Below the pieces are notes generated by a model. It was not told the DNA's origin. It saw nothing but the letters and a program-made list of their open reading frames with translations, and searched no databases. Shown piece after piece: positions 21,950-31,887 of a DNA stretch of 64,000 bases (its first letter is position 1; each line of letters opens with the position of its first letter). Source of the stretch: Paramormyrops kingsleyae (Eukaryota; Chordata; Actinopteri; Osteoglossiformes; Mormyridae); assembly GCF_048594095.1 (NCBI RefSeq), contig NC_132807.1, positions 992,001-1,056,000 on the forward strand. Reading direction: 5' to 3'. Made by a program: the position numbers and the translations under genes.

Positions 21950-23359
21950 GTACGTTAAGTTTCTGCTCCCATATTATCGTATAAATGATCTTATTATTTA
22001 GTATCTGTCAAACTTGCATGTATATTAAAATATGTTTACTGTTTCGGGCTACTGCGTTAATTCTATCAAAATTTTATGTGCAAGTTAGCTATAGTTTCGT
22101 ATTGATATTTAAGTTTTCTGCATGTGCTTTCCTGCGCTTTCATGTTACATTCAGATGCGGATGGTTCCGGTGTTCTGTCGAGTTGAGCTACAGTACTTTG
22201 TCGAGTTAGGCTACCTTAACCTCCTGAGACCCTACGTCCTCATACAAGGACATCATTTTTGTTTAAAACTATTAATTGTTCAAAAAAATGTTTGGTTTTT
22301 ATGATTATGAGGTCCTACTAATCCTAAATGGCTAAAGGAAATAACACATGCACACCAAACAAAAGCCCGAGAGTCAGGAGGATAGTGCTAATAGATAGCC
22401 CTAACGCTAGCCCCAAAAAACCCCTAAAATCCTTACCCTAACCCCTAAAACAGGGGTGACCAATCTTATCCGCAAAGGGCCAGTGCGTATGCAGGTTTTT
22501 GGGATAACCTGTAGGTCAGCTGTTCAAACCCAGGTGTGAGGACTCTTCAGCCAATCAGTCCTGACCTGTATTCCATGTGTCAGGAGTGACTGACAGCTCC
22601 ATTGCATTACCTGTATGTTGTTTTTCCTCATTCAGAATCAGACGAATGGCGAAAGCTGTCAGCTGGAGTGATGACCAGTACTGGGCAACATGGGACAAGT
22701 GGGGAGAGGTGATTGACCGGGGAGATGAGGAAGAGCTGTGCTCCCCAGCAGAATCACCCTCTGACCAGGCTGACAGTTTGAACGTGTGACACAACCGAAA
22801 GGCAATTGCCAAGGCAGTTAGCTGGACGGATGATGTGTATTGGGCAGCCTGGGACAAATGGGATGAAATCATCTGCTGGGGTGAAGCAAAAGAGTGCTCC
22901 CCAGCAACTCCACCCACCAACCAGCCTTGGGAGGATAAGGGGTTAGACGTGCATGGGTTAGAGGTCTTTGTGTTAAATGAAAGGACAGTCTCCATAAAGC
23001 CTGCAGACGACCACCAAGACAGGCTGAAAATAGAAGCCGTATTGGTCGACCTCTGCCAGTTTGAGCTTGATGATGTAAATCAAAGTAATGGTAAATTTGA
23101 AATTGTAGGAATAGAAATTGGAGAAGTCAAATTGGAGGAGACTGCAGAGAGGGGTTTTAATTCAGTATTTGAATTGGAAATGATGGATTTGGAGATAGAA
23201 GTTGTAGACAGTGAATTCCAGCTGAATGCTGTTAATTGGGACATTGCTGAAACTAAAGTGGACAAATTATTAGTGGAACACCTCAACATAAATGATCTCG
23301 AAGCAGGCAGTGTGAAGGTGTCCACATCAAATGGCAACGTGGTGAAGGTGCCCCTGTAG
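21942..23359 (+). CDS. Trp-rich repeat gene, copy A (unknown function; in-frame stop)
   Basis: Exon 1 is ATGGCGAG (21942-21949), donor GTACGT. Exon 2 starts at 22636 after tgtttttcctcattcag. The join is in frame and gives MARIRRMAKAVSWSDDQYWA. Exon 2 codes two tandem modules, AKAVSWSDDQYWATWDKWGE and AKAVSWTDDVYWAAWDKWDE, each followed by CSPA--P--Q, then an acidic region of alternating hydrophobic and Glu/Asp residues. A TGA at 22787-22789 lies in frame between the modules, and the second part has no ATG of its own. So either the protein is 53 residues, an unseen splice removes the stop, or the gene is decaying. A second nonsense change (TAG at 23357) shortens the C-terminus relative to copy B. 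No family recognised. Confidence 0.45.
22220..22381. mobile_element. Short MITE in the intron
   Basis: The left end CCTCCTGAGACCC is preceded by TTAA; the right end is GAGTCAGGAGG. These form a short inverted pair, in the style of a piggyBac-type TTAA MITE. The right TTAA is not preserved. Copy B: 55540-55701. Confidence 0.4.
22451..22575 (+). mobile_element. hAT-type MITE fragment (one end)
   Basis: Starts CAGGGGTGACCAATCTTATC, the usual CAGGGGTG terminus of Charlie-like hAT MITEs. The opposite end is not seen before the exon acceptor at 22635. Lies in the intron of the Trp-rich gene. Confidence 0.4.
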
Positions 23360-23619
23360 ACAACGCATGGGAAACAGAAGAAAGGCAAAAAATGGCAAAA
23401 TTAGACCCCACGAGAGCCGATTGCTGAAGCTGAACATCCTTCTCAGCCTCTTATTTGAATTTGTCAAATTGTTTTAAATCATTGTGGGATTAGCCCCATT
23501 GTACCCTTCACATACATACTTACAACATCTCTAAAACACTTTAAATTGTAAACATGTTTCTTCCCTACATCCATTTATGTCTTTCCTATTAGCAATGTAA
23601 GGGGAATCTTATTAATGCT

Positions 23620-23652
23620 AATAATAATGAATAATAATAATAATAATAATGT
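23620..23652. repeat. (AAT)n microsatellite
   Basis: About ten AAT units with one GA interruption; copy B (56850-56883) is one unit longer. Confidence 0.9.
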
Positions 23653-23719
23653 AACTCTGTTTTGCTTATGTTTGGAAGTCCTGGGTTAAGGACACCTAGC
23701 TTAGAACCAGAGTTTTTGT

Positions 23720-25212
23720 AGAGTTTTTGTGTGCGTGCGTGCCTGTGTGTGTGTGTGTGTGCCTCAGTGCGTGCATGCGTTCATGCCTGTGTGTGTGCCT
23801 GTGTGAGTGCCTGTGGCCGTACCTGCATGCCTGCCTGTGTGCGTGCATACCTGGCTGTCTGCGTGTGTGCCTGTGTTCGCGCCTGTGTCGCTTGTGTGCC
23901 TGCCTGTGTGCCTGCATGCCTGCTTGCGTGTGTACGTGCCTGAGTGCATGTGTACGTTCGTGCCCGTGTGTGTGCCTGCATGCGTTCTTGTGTGCATTCA
24001 TACCCGTGTGTGCCTGTAAATGCCTGTGTGCTTGCCTGTCTGCTTGAAGCATGTCTGTGTGCATGCATGCATGCCTTTGTGCTTGGGTGTCGCTGTGCGC
24101 ACATGTGTGCATGCCTGCCTGTGTGCGTGCCTGTGTGCGTGCGTGTGTGCCTGCATGTGTGTGTGCGTGACTGCCTGCATGCGTGCCTGTGTGTTCGTGC
24201 CTACGTGCAAGCGTGTGTGCCTTTGTGCATGTGTGCCTTTGTTCGTGCTTGCCTGTGTGCCTGCCTTCGTGCTTGTGTGTGTGCGTGTCTCTGTGCCTGT
24301 GTGCTTGCATGCGTGTGTGCGTGCCTGTGTGTGCGCGTGTCTGTGTGCTTGCATGCCTATGTGCATAACTGCCTGTGTGTGCGCGTTTGTGGTTTCACGT
24401 GTATGTGTGGGCATCCCTGTATGTGTGCGTGCTTATGTGCATTCGTGTCTGTGCGTGCCTGTGTGAATTCATGCCAGTGTGCATGCCTGCATGCGTGTGT
24501 GCCTTTGTGCTTGAGTGCTTTCGTGCCTGTGTATGTGCCTTCACGTGTGCGTGCCTGTGTGTGTGTGACTGCCTGCGTGCCTGCCTGCCTGTGTGCTTAT
24601 GTGTGTGCGTGTCTCTGTGCCTGTGTGCTGGCATGCGTGCCTGCCTGTGTGCTTGCGTACCTGTGTGCTTGCGTGCATGTGTGCGGGAGTGCCTGTGTGC
24701 GTGCGTGCATACCTGTGTGCTTGCGTGGCTAGGTGCGTGGCGCGTGCTTGCCTGTGTGCGTGCCTGAGTACGTGTGTGCGTTCGTGCCTGCTTATCTGCA
24801 CGTGTGCGTGCACGTGTGCTTGCGTGCACGTGTGCTTGCGTGCACGTGTGTGTGCCTCTGTGCTTCCATGCCTGTGTGCATGCATGCCAGTGTGCGTGAA
24901 TGCGTCCCTGTGTGCTTGCTTGCCTGTGTCCGTCCATGTCTGTGTGCGTTAATGTGTGCGTGCATGCGTTTCTGCCTGCCTGCGCGCATTCATGCCTGTG
25001 TACGTGTTTGCATGTGTCTGTGCCTTTGTCTCAGCGTACCTGCCTGTGTGTGTGCCTGCCTATGTTCGTGCGTGCCTGTGTGCATGTCTGCGTGCGTTCG
25101 TGCCTTTGTCTCTGCATACCTGCCTGTGTGTGTGCCTGCCTGTGTGCTTGCCTGTGTTCGCACGTGCCTGTGTGTGTGCCTGTCTGTTTGCCTGCCTGCC
25201 TGCCTTTGTGCA
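23720..25212. repeat. GTGCCTGTGTGCGTGC-type minisatellite, block 1
   Basis: 1.5 kb built from degenerate TGCCTG, TGTGCG, TGCATG and TGCGTG tetramer/hexamer steps. Mostly alternating purine-pyrimidine, with Cys/Val/Ala- or His/Thr/Arg-rich translations in all frames because stop codons are rare in such sequence. The internal order differs from copy B (56955-58152), which is shorter by about 0.3 kb. Confidence 0.95.
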
Positions 25213-25267
25213 CCATTCACACCTATGGTCAACTTGGTAATTCCAGTTAACCTCAGTTTGTTCCCAG

Positions 25268-25592
25268 GGGTGGGTGGCACGGTGATGGTGGTTGGCACTG
25301 TCACCTCACACCTCTGGGATCTGGGTTTGAGTTTCTGCCAGGGTTCCATGTGTGCAGTTTGCATGTTCTCGCCGTGTCATCGTGGGGTTTCTCCCCCTAG
25401 TCCAAAAACATGCTGAGGCTATCTCAAGTTACCAAATTGCCTGTAGGTGTGAGTGAATGGTGAATGTGCTCTGTGATGGGTTGGCGCCCCATCCAGGGTT
25501 GTTTCCTGCTTTGTGTCCTGCTCCGGAGCCCCTGCAGCCCTGAACAGGAGAAGCGGTTTCAGAAAATGGATGTATGGATGGATGGATGGTCC
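25268..25592 (+). mobile_element. tRNA-headed SINE with (ATGG)n tail
   Basis: The head GGTGGCACGGTGATGGTGG has a B-box-like GGGTTTGAGTTTC. The body contains TTTGCATGTTCTC and GGGTTGGCGCCCCATCCAGG. The 3' end is AAAATGGATG followed by ATGG repeats. Complete or nearly so. Pieces of the same family appear at 25588-25624, 30009-30047, 31000-31080, 31310-31350, 33530-33690 and 40075-40201. Confidence 0.75.
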
Positions 25593-25624
25593 CAGAGGCT
25601 AACCACTGCACCACTGTGCCATCC

Positions 25625-26164
25625 CCATGTATGGGATATGTAGAAGAAAACTGTAACAGGTTATCCAGTGTGTGACAGATGTCAAATCACATGAGCCAGT
25701 CTGTTCCCAAAGGTGAAATCGAGAGATTCTGAGCTTAAGAGCCAGTAAGGCACAGTTTAAGTCTCTGTAGTGTTGTAAAGTATTAATGTATAATTCTTGT
25801 CAAATATATGGCCATCAAGGGGTGGAAATGAGCCAGTTTGAAGGCACAGAGAAGTGGATCATCACCATTAGAAGGGAAGTGCTGCAGCTCACATTTTTGC
25901 TCCTTTTACAACCGGGGTTATGAATCCCTGCACTAGAACTACTATCCTGCGCAGATTTCCGTAAATTCCATAGAACTCCCTACAGCTCCTCCTAAGCCCG
26001 TGCAGGCCTTCAGCCCCATTGTCCTCCTGCTTTTGTTGTGCAAACACGGCAATTACCTGTGAACCCTGGCACATTTGCATTTGTGTACTCAGACTGCTAG
26101 CTGAAATTCAAGGCAGCCTGAACCTGTGTGTGACATGGGAACCTTCACTGAAGCTTGTCATATC
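25625..26164. other. Non-coding stretch
   Basis: 540 bp between the SINE and the second GT-rich block; no open frame or repeat that I can support. Confidence 0.4.
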
Positions 26165-26775
26165 TATTGTTGGGTGAGTGTGTGTGGGCCTGTGTGTGTG
26201 CGCTTGCCTGTGTTCTTGTGCATGCCTATGTACATGCGTGTGTCTGTACCTGTCTGTGTGCCTGCGTGTGTGCGTGCCTGCCTGCGTGCAATTGTGCGTG
26301 CGTGCGTGCCTGCCTGCGTGCAATTGTGCGTGCGTGCGTGCCTGTGTGTGTCTGCGCGCGTGCCTGTGTGTGTCTGCGTGTGTGCCTGTGTGTGTGTGCC
26401 TGTATGTATGCGTACCTATGGGCGTGCGTGCCAGTGCGTGTGTGTGGGCCTGTGTGTGTGCGCATGCCTGTGTTCTTCTGTGCATTCCTGTGTACATGCG
26501 TGTGTCTGTACTTGTGTGTGTCTGCGTGCGTGCCTGTGTGTGCGTCCATGCCTTCGTCCATGTGTGTGTGTGCCTGTATGCATGCCTGTGTGTGTGTGTG
26601 TGTGTGTGTGTGTGCAAGTGTAACTGTGCATGCCTGTGTGCTTGCGTGCGTGCCTGCCTGTGTGCGTACCTGTGGGCGTGCGTGTTTGTGGGCCTGTGTG
26701 TGTGCGCTTGCCTGTGTTCTTGTGCATGCCCATGTACATGCGTGTGTCTGTACCTGTCTGTGTGCCTGCGTGTGT
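26165..26775. repeat. GT-rich minisatellite, block 2
   Basis: Same unit types as block 1, with a longer-range tandem: a segment of ~270 bp starting gtgggcctgtgtgtgtgcgc recurs at 26184, 26446 and 26689. A pure (TG)n run lies at 26588-26614. Interrupted on the right by the CR1 insertion. Confidence 0.9.
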
Positions 26776-26858
26776 GAACATAAGAACATAAGAACATAAG
26801 AAATTTACAAACGAGAGGAGGCCATTCGGCCCATCAAGCTCGTTTGGGGAGAACTTAG

Positions 26859-29726
26859 CTAATAGCTCAGAGTTGTTAAAATCTTATCTAGCTCTGATTT
26901 AAAGGAACCCATGGTTTTAGCTTCCACTACAATAGCAGGAAGACTATTCCATACTCTGACTACACGCTGTGTAAAGAAGTGCTTCCTCAAATTTGTTTTA
27001 AAATGTTCTCCCGCTAATTTCCACTTATGGCCACGAGTTCTAGTATTTAGACTAATATTGAAATAGTCATTTGGCTGAACGGCATCCAGACCCATTAGAA
27101 TCTTATAGACCTGAATCATATCCCCCCTTAGTCTCCTTTGCTCAAGGCTGAACAGATTCAGTTCCGCTAACCTCTCCTCGTAAGACATTCCTCTAAGACC
27201 AGGAATCATTCTCGTAGCTCTTCGTTGCACCTTTTCTAAGGCAGCAATGTCCTTCTTGAGGTATGGTGACCAAACCTGCACACAGTATTCTAGGTGGGGT
27301 CTTACCAAGGAATTATATAAGTGTAACATCACCTCCCTTGACTTAAACTCCACACATCTAGAGATATAACCCAACATTCTGTTCGCCTTTTTTATTGCTT
27401 CCCCACATTGGCGAGAGTGGGACATGGAAGCATCAACATACATACCGAGATCTTTCTCGTAATCAGCTACCTTTATTTCAGTGGAACCCATAAAATATCT
27501 GTACTGTATATTTCTGCTCCCTGCATGGATTACCTTACATTTATCTGTGTTAAATTTCATTTGCCAAGTATCAGCCCATTCGCTAATTAAATCCAGATCC
27601 CGTTGGAGCCTCTCTGCTGCTAGATTAGTATCTGCTACCCCGCCCACCTTAGTGTCGCCTGCAAATTTAACCAGTTTACTGTATGTATTCGTGTCAATAT
27701 CATTAATGTAAATTAGGAACAATAGTGGTCCTAAAATTGAACCCTGCGGTACCCCACTATAAACGGAGGCCCACTGTGACATAGTGCCTCTAATAACTAC
27801 TCGCTGCTTCCTATCAGTTAGCCAGTTTTTGATCCAAGCTGCCACAGTTCCTAAAATTCCTGCAGCTTTAAGCTTTAGCAAGAGCCGTTTGTGGGGGACA
27901 ACATCAAAGGCTTTCTGGAAATCTAAGTAAATCACATCATAGGCCTTTTTGTGATCAATTTCACTTGTAGCTTCCTCAAAGAACTCAAGCAGATTCGTTA
28001 AGCAGGATCTACCTCTCCTAAATCCATGTTGGCTATCCTTTATAATGTTATTTGCATCTAGGTAATCTACCATTTTCACTTGAATTATAGCTTCCATTAT
28101 TTTTCCAGTAATGCTAGTTAAACTGATTGGCCTATAGTTTGCCGGATTACTTCTATCCCCTTTTTTGAATATGGGTGTTATATTAGCATGCTTCCAATCT
28201 GATGGTACCACACCCGCAGATAACGATTTCTGGAATATTAAAGTCAAAGGTTGGCTAATAATATCCCTCATCTCTTTCAAGACTAAAGGTAAGATGCCAT
28301 CAGGCCCCTGTGATTTATTTATTTTGAGTTTAGCTAGGCTTAGTATCACATCAACCTCAGTTATACATATATTGGTCATAGACGATGCTGTATTCGTATT
28401 AATTGGTGGTAAGTTACTTGTGTTCTCTATTGTGAACACCCTTGAAAAATAATCATTAAACTCATTTACCATATCAATTTCGTTATCAATTATAAGGCCC
28501 TTACTATCCTGTAAATTAGTGATTTCAGCTTTTAGTGCTCTCTTGGAGTTAAAATATTGGAAGAAACCTTTACTGTCATGCTTAGCCTCCAATGCAATTT
28601 TTCTTTCTACATCCCTCTTTGATAGCCTAATGTCATTTTTTAACTCTGCCTGTAGACTTAGATACTCCTGCTTGATTTTGAAATCATTAGTTATTTTCCA
28701 GTTGTGGAACAGAGCCCTTTTCCTCCTGACTTTATTCTTAATTTCCTTAGTAAACCACCTTGGTTGTCGTTTCCTAGATTTAGTTTTGCTGGAAACAGGT
28801 ATGAAGTCCTCTTGCACTTGCAACAATGTGCTTTTGAAAAATTCCCATGCCTCTTCTACTGTTTTGCTATTTAACTCTGTCCAGTTTACAGTTTCTAATT
28901 TCCGTCTCATACCATTAAAGTTAGCCTTCCTAACATTGTATACTTTTAATTTAGACTTTGCTCTTTGGACACTAAAATTAACCTCGAATTTAACCATGTT
29001 ATGATCACTACCGTACAATGGGTCTAAAACCTCTAATTTTCCAATCCTATCCTGGTTATTACAAAAAACGAGATCAAGAAGGGCTTCTCCCCTGGTAGGA
29101 GTATTAACAAACTGAGTAAAAAAACAATCCTGTACTAATTCCACCATCTCAAGTTCATTTACAGAAGAGCCAGAGACTGTGTCCCACTGAATCCCAGGTA
29201 AATTAAAATCACCCATAACCACCACATCATTTTTATTACTCATAATCCTGATATCATCATATAATATTCTGCTTTCCTCTACAGCTACATTAGGTGCCCT
29301 ATAACAAACCCCGACAATTAGGCCATTTGAATCTTTAGCATCAAGTTTGATCCATACAGCTTCTGAATTTTTATTTTTATCAGTGAGATCCCTTGCCTGC
29401 AAGTTTTCTTTTACGTATACTGCAACACCACCTCCCTTCTTGCCTATCCGGTCTCTACGGAACAACGTATAACCATCCATATTATATTCATCACCATCAT
29501 TGTCACTCATCCATGTTTCAGTTATTCCTATAATGTCGTAATTGTCTGAAGAAATTAAAGCCTCTAAGTCATTAATTTTGTTTCTAATACTCCTAGCATT
29601 CAAATACAGACCACTAATGGTAGGCCTTTTACAGTGTCTACTTTTAATTTTTATTTGGGCTTTCCGTCTCTCACCACATAAATTCTTAACTGACCTCCCT
29701 GCCCCCCCAGTCCCTAGTTTAAACAT
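26859..29726 (-). CDS. CR1 ORF2: endonuclease-reverse transcriptase, catalytic Asp mutated
   Basis: 955 codons without a break. The N-terminal APE-type endonuclease has LYLNARSIRNK, GITETW, GDFNLPGIQWD and GSDHNMV (about residues 40-250), then a basic linker. The reverse transcriptase (about 470-740) has KSQGPDGI, NYRPISLTSITGK, QHGFRRGRSC, DFQKAFD and VPQGSILGPLLF. The active-site box reads FAGD where the copy at 33768-35006 reads FADD: codon GAC became GGC by one base at 27658, so the polymerase should be inactive although the frame is open. ORF2 proteins act in cis, nicking target DNA and copying the LINE RNA. The initiating ATG overlaps the end of ORF1. Confidence 0.9.
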   Translation of the reverse strand: MFKLGTGGAGRSVKNLCGERRKAQIKIKSRHCKRPTISGLYLNARSIRNKINDLEALISSDNYDIIGITETWMSDNDGDEYNMDGYTLFRRDRIGKKGGGVAVYVKENLQARDLTDKNKNSEAVWIKLDAKDSNGLIVGVCYRAPNVAVEESRILYDDIRIMSNKNDVVVMGDFNLPGIQWDTVSGSSVNELEMVELVQDCFFTQFVNTPTRGEALLDLVFCNNQDRIGKLEVLDPLYGSDHNMVKFEVNFSVQRAKSKLKVYNVRKANFNGMRRKLETVNWTELNSKTVEEAWEFFKSTLLQVQEDFIPVSSKTKSRKRQPRWFTKEIKNKVRRKRALFHNWKITNDFKIKQEYLSLQAELKNDIRLSKRDVERKIALEAKHDSKGFFQYFNSKRALKAEITNLQDSKGLIIDNEIDMVNEFNDYFSRVFTIENTSNLPPINTNTASSMTNICITEVDVILSLAKLKINKSQGPDGILPLVLKEMRDIISQPLTLIFQKSLSAGVVPSDWKHANITPIFKKGDRSNPANYRPISLTSITGKIMEAIIQVKMVDYLDANNIIKDSQHGFRRGRSCLTNLLEFFEEATSEIDHKKAYDVIYLDFQKAFDVVPHKRLLLKLKAAGILGTVAAWIKNWLTDRKQRVVIRGTMSQWASVYSGVPQGSILGPLLFLIYINDIDTNTYSKLVKFAGDTKVGGVADTNLAAERLQRDLDLISEWADTWQMKFNTDKCKVIHAGSRNIQYRYFMGSTEIKVADYEKDLGMYVDASMSHSRQCGEAIKKANRMLGYISRCVEFKSREVMLHLYNSLVRPHLEYCVQVWSPYLKKDIAALEKVQRRATRMIPGLRGMSYEERLAELNLFSLEQRRLRGDMIQVYKILMGLDAVQPNDYFNISLNTRTRGHKWKLAGEHFKTNLRKHFFTQRVVRVWNSLPAIVVEAKTMGSFKSELDKILTTLSY

Positions 29727-29732
29727 TCCTCA

Positions 29733-30008
29733 ACTATTCTGCACATACGCCTCCCCAATACACTGGTTCCCCTATGGTTCAGATGCAACCCGTCCGGCTT
29801 GAACAGGTCCCACCTGTTCCAGAAGGTCTTCCAGTGCCCCATAAACCTGAACCCCTCTTTCCTACACCACCATTTTAGCCAAGCAATTAAATCCCCTAAT
29901 CTCAGCTAATTTTTCCTGACTTGCACGTGGCACGGGAAGTATTCCAGAGAATACCACCGTGGATGTTCTGCTTCTAAGCTTATCCGCGACTTCTATAAAT
30001 TTATCTTG
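29733..30008 (-). pseudogene. CR1 ORF1 3' remnant (esterase-type domain)
   Basis: DKFIEVADKLRSRTSTVVFS and LPVPRASQEKLAEIRG match the SGNH/GDSL-esterase-like ORF1 of the copy at 37300-37674. The 5' part is absent, and the frame breaks after about 45 codons. Confidence 0.7.
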
Positions 30009-30425
30009 CCTGTAGGTGTGAGTGAATGGTGAATGTGCTCTGTGATTGCGTGCCTGCCTGCGTGCAATTGTGCGTGCGTGCGTGCCTGTATGTGTCTGCA
30101 TGCGTGCCAGTATGTGTCTGCATGCGTGCCTGTGTATGCGTGCGTGCCTGTGTGTGTCTGCGTGCGTGCCTGTGTGTGTGTCCGTGCCTTTGTGCATGTG
30201 TGTGCATGCCTGTATGTATGCCTGTGTGTGTGTGTGCAAGTGTAACTGTGCATGCCTGTGTGCTTGCGTGTGTGCGTCCCTGTCTGCGTGCAATTGTGCG
30301 TGCGTGCCTGTGTGTGTCTGTGTGTGTCTGCGTGCGTCCCTGACTGTGTATGTACCTGTATGCATGCCTGTGTGCGTGCATGCGTGCCTGTCGGTGTACC
30401 TGTCTGTGTGCCTGTGTGTGTCTTC
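30009..30425. repeat. SINE scrap plus GT-rich minisatellite, block 3
   Basis: 30009-30047 matches the SINE at 25440-25478 (GTAGGTGTGAGTGAATGGTG). From 30048 the GT-rich repeat resumes to 30425. Confidence 0.85.
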
Positions 30426-30905
30426 TCCGGAGAGTCGCCACCTTGTCGTGGTGGGGAGGCTTGCGTGTGCCAAAGATCCCGAGAGCGATGCCGTCTGGAG
30501 CCACGCTCCTGGTAGGGTCACCCTTGGCGGTAAGGTTGAGGGGGAGGTGCCAGACAAAGCGCGACTCAAGAAAGACCTCAACAGCGGAGCAGGCGGAGGA
30601 TTGTGTCCAGGCATGCAGGTGGATCACAACAACGGCTGTGAAGGTGGAAGAAGGCTGCAGCAGAGATGGACCTTCAGCTGTCTTGGAGTCCATGCCGTTG
30701 ATAATAGGTTTGTCTCTGTCAAGGACCGTGTGGTGGCTGTTTATGCCCCAGTCTCCCCACATTAAAAGAAGCCACGCACAGGCGTCCACCTGTTGGGATA
30801 AGGTTTGTGGTTTGAGAATTGGCCTCTTCAGCCATCTGAAGATCCACAATAAGGACCCCCCAGGTGGACCATCATACTCGATTGCGAGTGATCGCCGATG
30901 ATGCC
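30421..30905 (+). repeat. Dispersed retroposon fragment (LINE-like leader and tail)
   Basis: Begins CACCTTGTCGTGGTGGGGAG then CTTGCGTGTGCC; the last part codes RIGLFSHLKIH, a Cys/His-knuckle-like motif seen at the end of some LINE polymerases, then ...TCGATTGCGAGTGATCGCCG. The middle (30561-30762) is repeated almost exactly at 31108-31309. It looks like the two ends of one LINE joined by a deletion. The family is not certain. Confidence 0.45.
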
Positions 30906-31010
30906 TGTGTGTCTCTGTGTGCATGCATGCCTGTATGCCTGCGTACGTGCGTGCCTGTGTGCATGAGTGCCTGCCTGTGTACATGCGTACCTGTGTGCAC
31001 CATTCACACC
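30906..31010. repeat. GT-rich minisatellite, block 4
   Basis: About 100 bp of the same repeat, followed by CACCATTCACACCTATGGTC exactly as after block 1 (25211). The repeat/SINE border was therefore duplicated as a unit. Confidence 0.85.
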
Positions 31011-31107
31011 TATGGTCAACTTGGTAACTCCAATTAACCTCAGTATGTTCCCAGAGGCGGGTGGCACGGTGCTGCAGTGCTTAGATCACAACACATTACC
31101 TATTGTG

Positions 31108-31309
31108 TTGCGACTCAAGAAAGACCTCAACAGCGGAGCAGGCGGAGGATTGTGTCCAGGCATGCAGGTGGATCACAACAACGGCTGTGAAGGTGGAAGA
31201 AGGCTGCAGCAGAGATGGACCTTCAACTGTCTTGGAGTCCATGCCGTTGATAATAGGTTTGTCTCTGTCAAGGACCGTGTGGTGGCTGTTTATGCCCCAG
31301 TCTCCCCGT
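31108..31309 (+). repeat. Direct repeat of 30561-30762
   Basis: About 200 bp starting GCGACTCAAGAAAGACCTCA, with one difference noticed (cttcaactg versus cttcagctg). Flanked by SINE pieces on both sides. Confidence 0.9.
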
Positions 31310-31350
31310 GTCATCATGGGGTTTCCCCCCACAGTCCCAAAACATGCTGT

Positions 31351-31880
31351 GGCGAACTCAGGTTAGAGGGATGGTGGAGAGGGCAAATCAAACGCTGAAA
31401 CAGAAATTGGCCAAAATTTCAGAGACGACGGGCCTGCCCTGGGTCGATGCAGGAAGGCCGATGCGTGTTTTGTCTCCCTCACGATATGTTACACTGGAGA
31501 CCGTGGATGGGGATTTTCTGACTTATCTCACAGGTCTGCGGTGAGCGATAGGTGCAGCCTGGGACCAGGTTCGTGCCAATTGGAGGAATGCGGACGGTAA
31601 CCCATTACAAGCTGTGACACCGCTCGAACCAGGGAACTGGGTGTTAGTTCGTGACTTGAGAGGGAAGAGATGGACCACGCCGAGATGGAGGGGACCACAC
31701 CAGGTCCTGATGGTGACCCCTCACGCAGTGAAAGTGGAGGGAATCGACGCCTGGGTCCATCGGGTCCACTGCAGACGCGTGTCCGACCCTGGTGGTTCCT
31801 TCAAGACTGGCCCCCGAGAGGGTCACAATTGTGTGGAATCTACGGGATTCCGTACACCAATCATGATATGGCAGTCCTAA
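31351..31880 (+). pseudogene. Endogenous retrovirus integrase remnant
   Basis: Two open pieces correspond to integrase: a catalytic-core end (VERANQTLKQKLAKI) and, from 31614, the C-terminal DNA-binding domain (GNWVLVRDLRGKRW, then VKVEGIDAWVHRVHC). Between them lies a gap where core sequence is missing and the frame shifts. This is the gamma/epsilon-like type, with env directly after. The 5' half of the provirus, including protease and reverse transcriptase, is absent. The left border is a SINE scrap. It is not functional. Confidence 0.75.
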
Positions 31881-31887
31881 ATCAAAC

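Larger units (their letters stand above)
1..24962. repeat. Segmental duplicate, copy A
   Basis: This block and 42279-58152 carry the same elements in the same order and orientation: L1 remnant, inverted gene fragment, nested transposons, tandem gene, gag remnant, SINE, Trp-rich gene and GT-rich repeat. The offset is about 42,270 at the left (291 matches 42561) and 33,320 at the right (18962 matches 52282). Most of the 8.95-kb difference is explained by four extra 2.44-kb gene units here, less an 0.8-kb deletion near 3793. Differences in aligned stretches are sparse, so the duplication is recent. The left edge lies outside the window. Confidence 0.9.
26776..30008 (-). mobile_element. CR1 LINE, 5'-truncated, ORF2 open
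   Basis: The 3' end (26776 onward on the minus strand) is the tandem octamer (TTCTTATG)n typical of the CR1 group. ORF2 is complete (29726-26859). Part of ORF1 remains (30008-29733). It interrupts the GT-rich repeat, which resumes at 30048 after a 39-bp SINE scrap. Several more copies lie at 33694-38606. Confidence 0.9.

Noticed and set aside
22385..22450. Telomere-like CCCTAA motifs
   Set aside because: Only a few scattered CCCTAA/CCCCTAAA words and no true array; more likely part of the neighbouring MITE.
22787..22789. TGA as a selenocysteine codon
   Set aside because: No Cys/Sec-type redox motif surrounds it, and I could not recognise a SECIS element. CpG-type CGA to TGA decay is simpler.
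23696..25416. Long Cys/Val- and His/Thr-rich open frames in the GT-rich repeats
   Set aside because: The repeat lacks stop codons in every frame on both strands. The translations are periodic and differ with each unit rearrangement.
23720..26775. CRISPR-like array
   Set aside because: No constant repeat with unique spacers. It is degenerate eukaryotic simple-sequence DNA.
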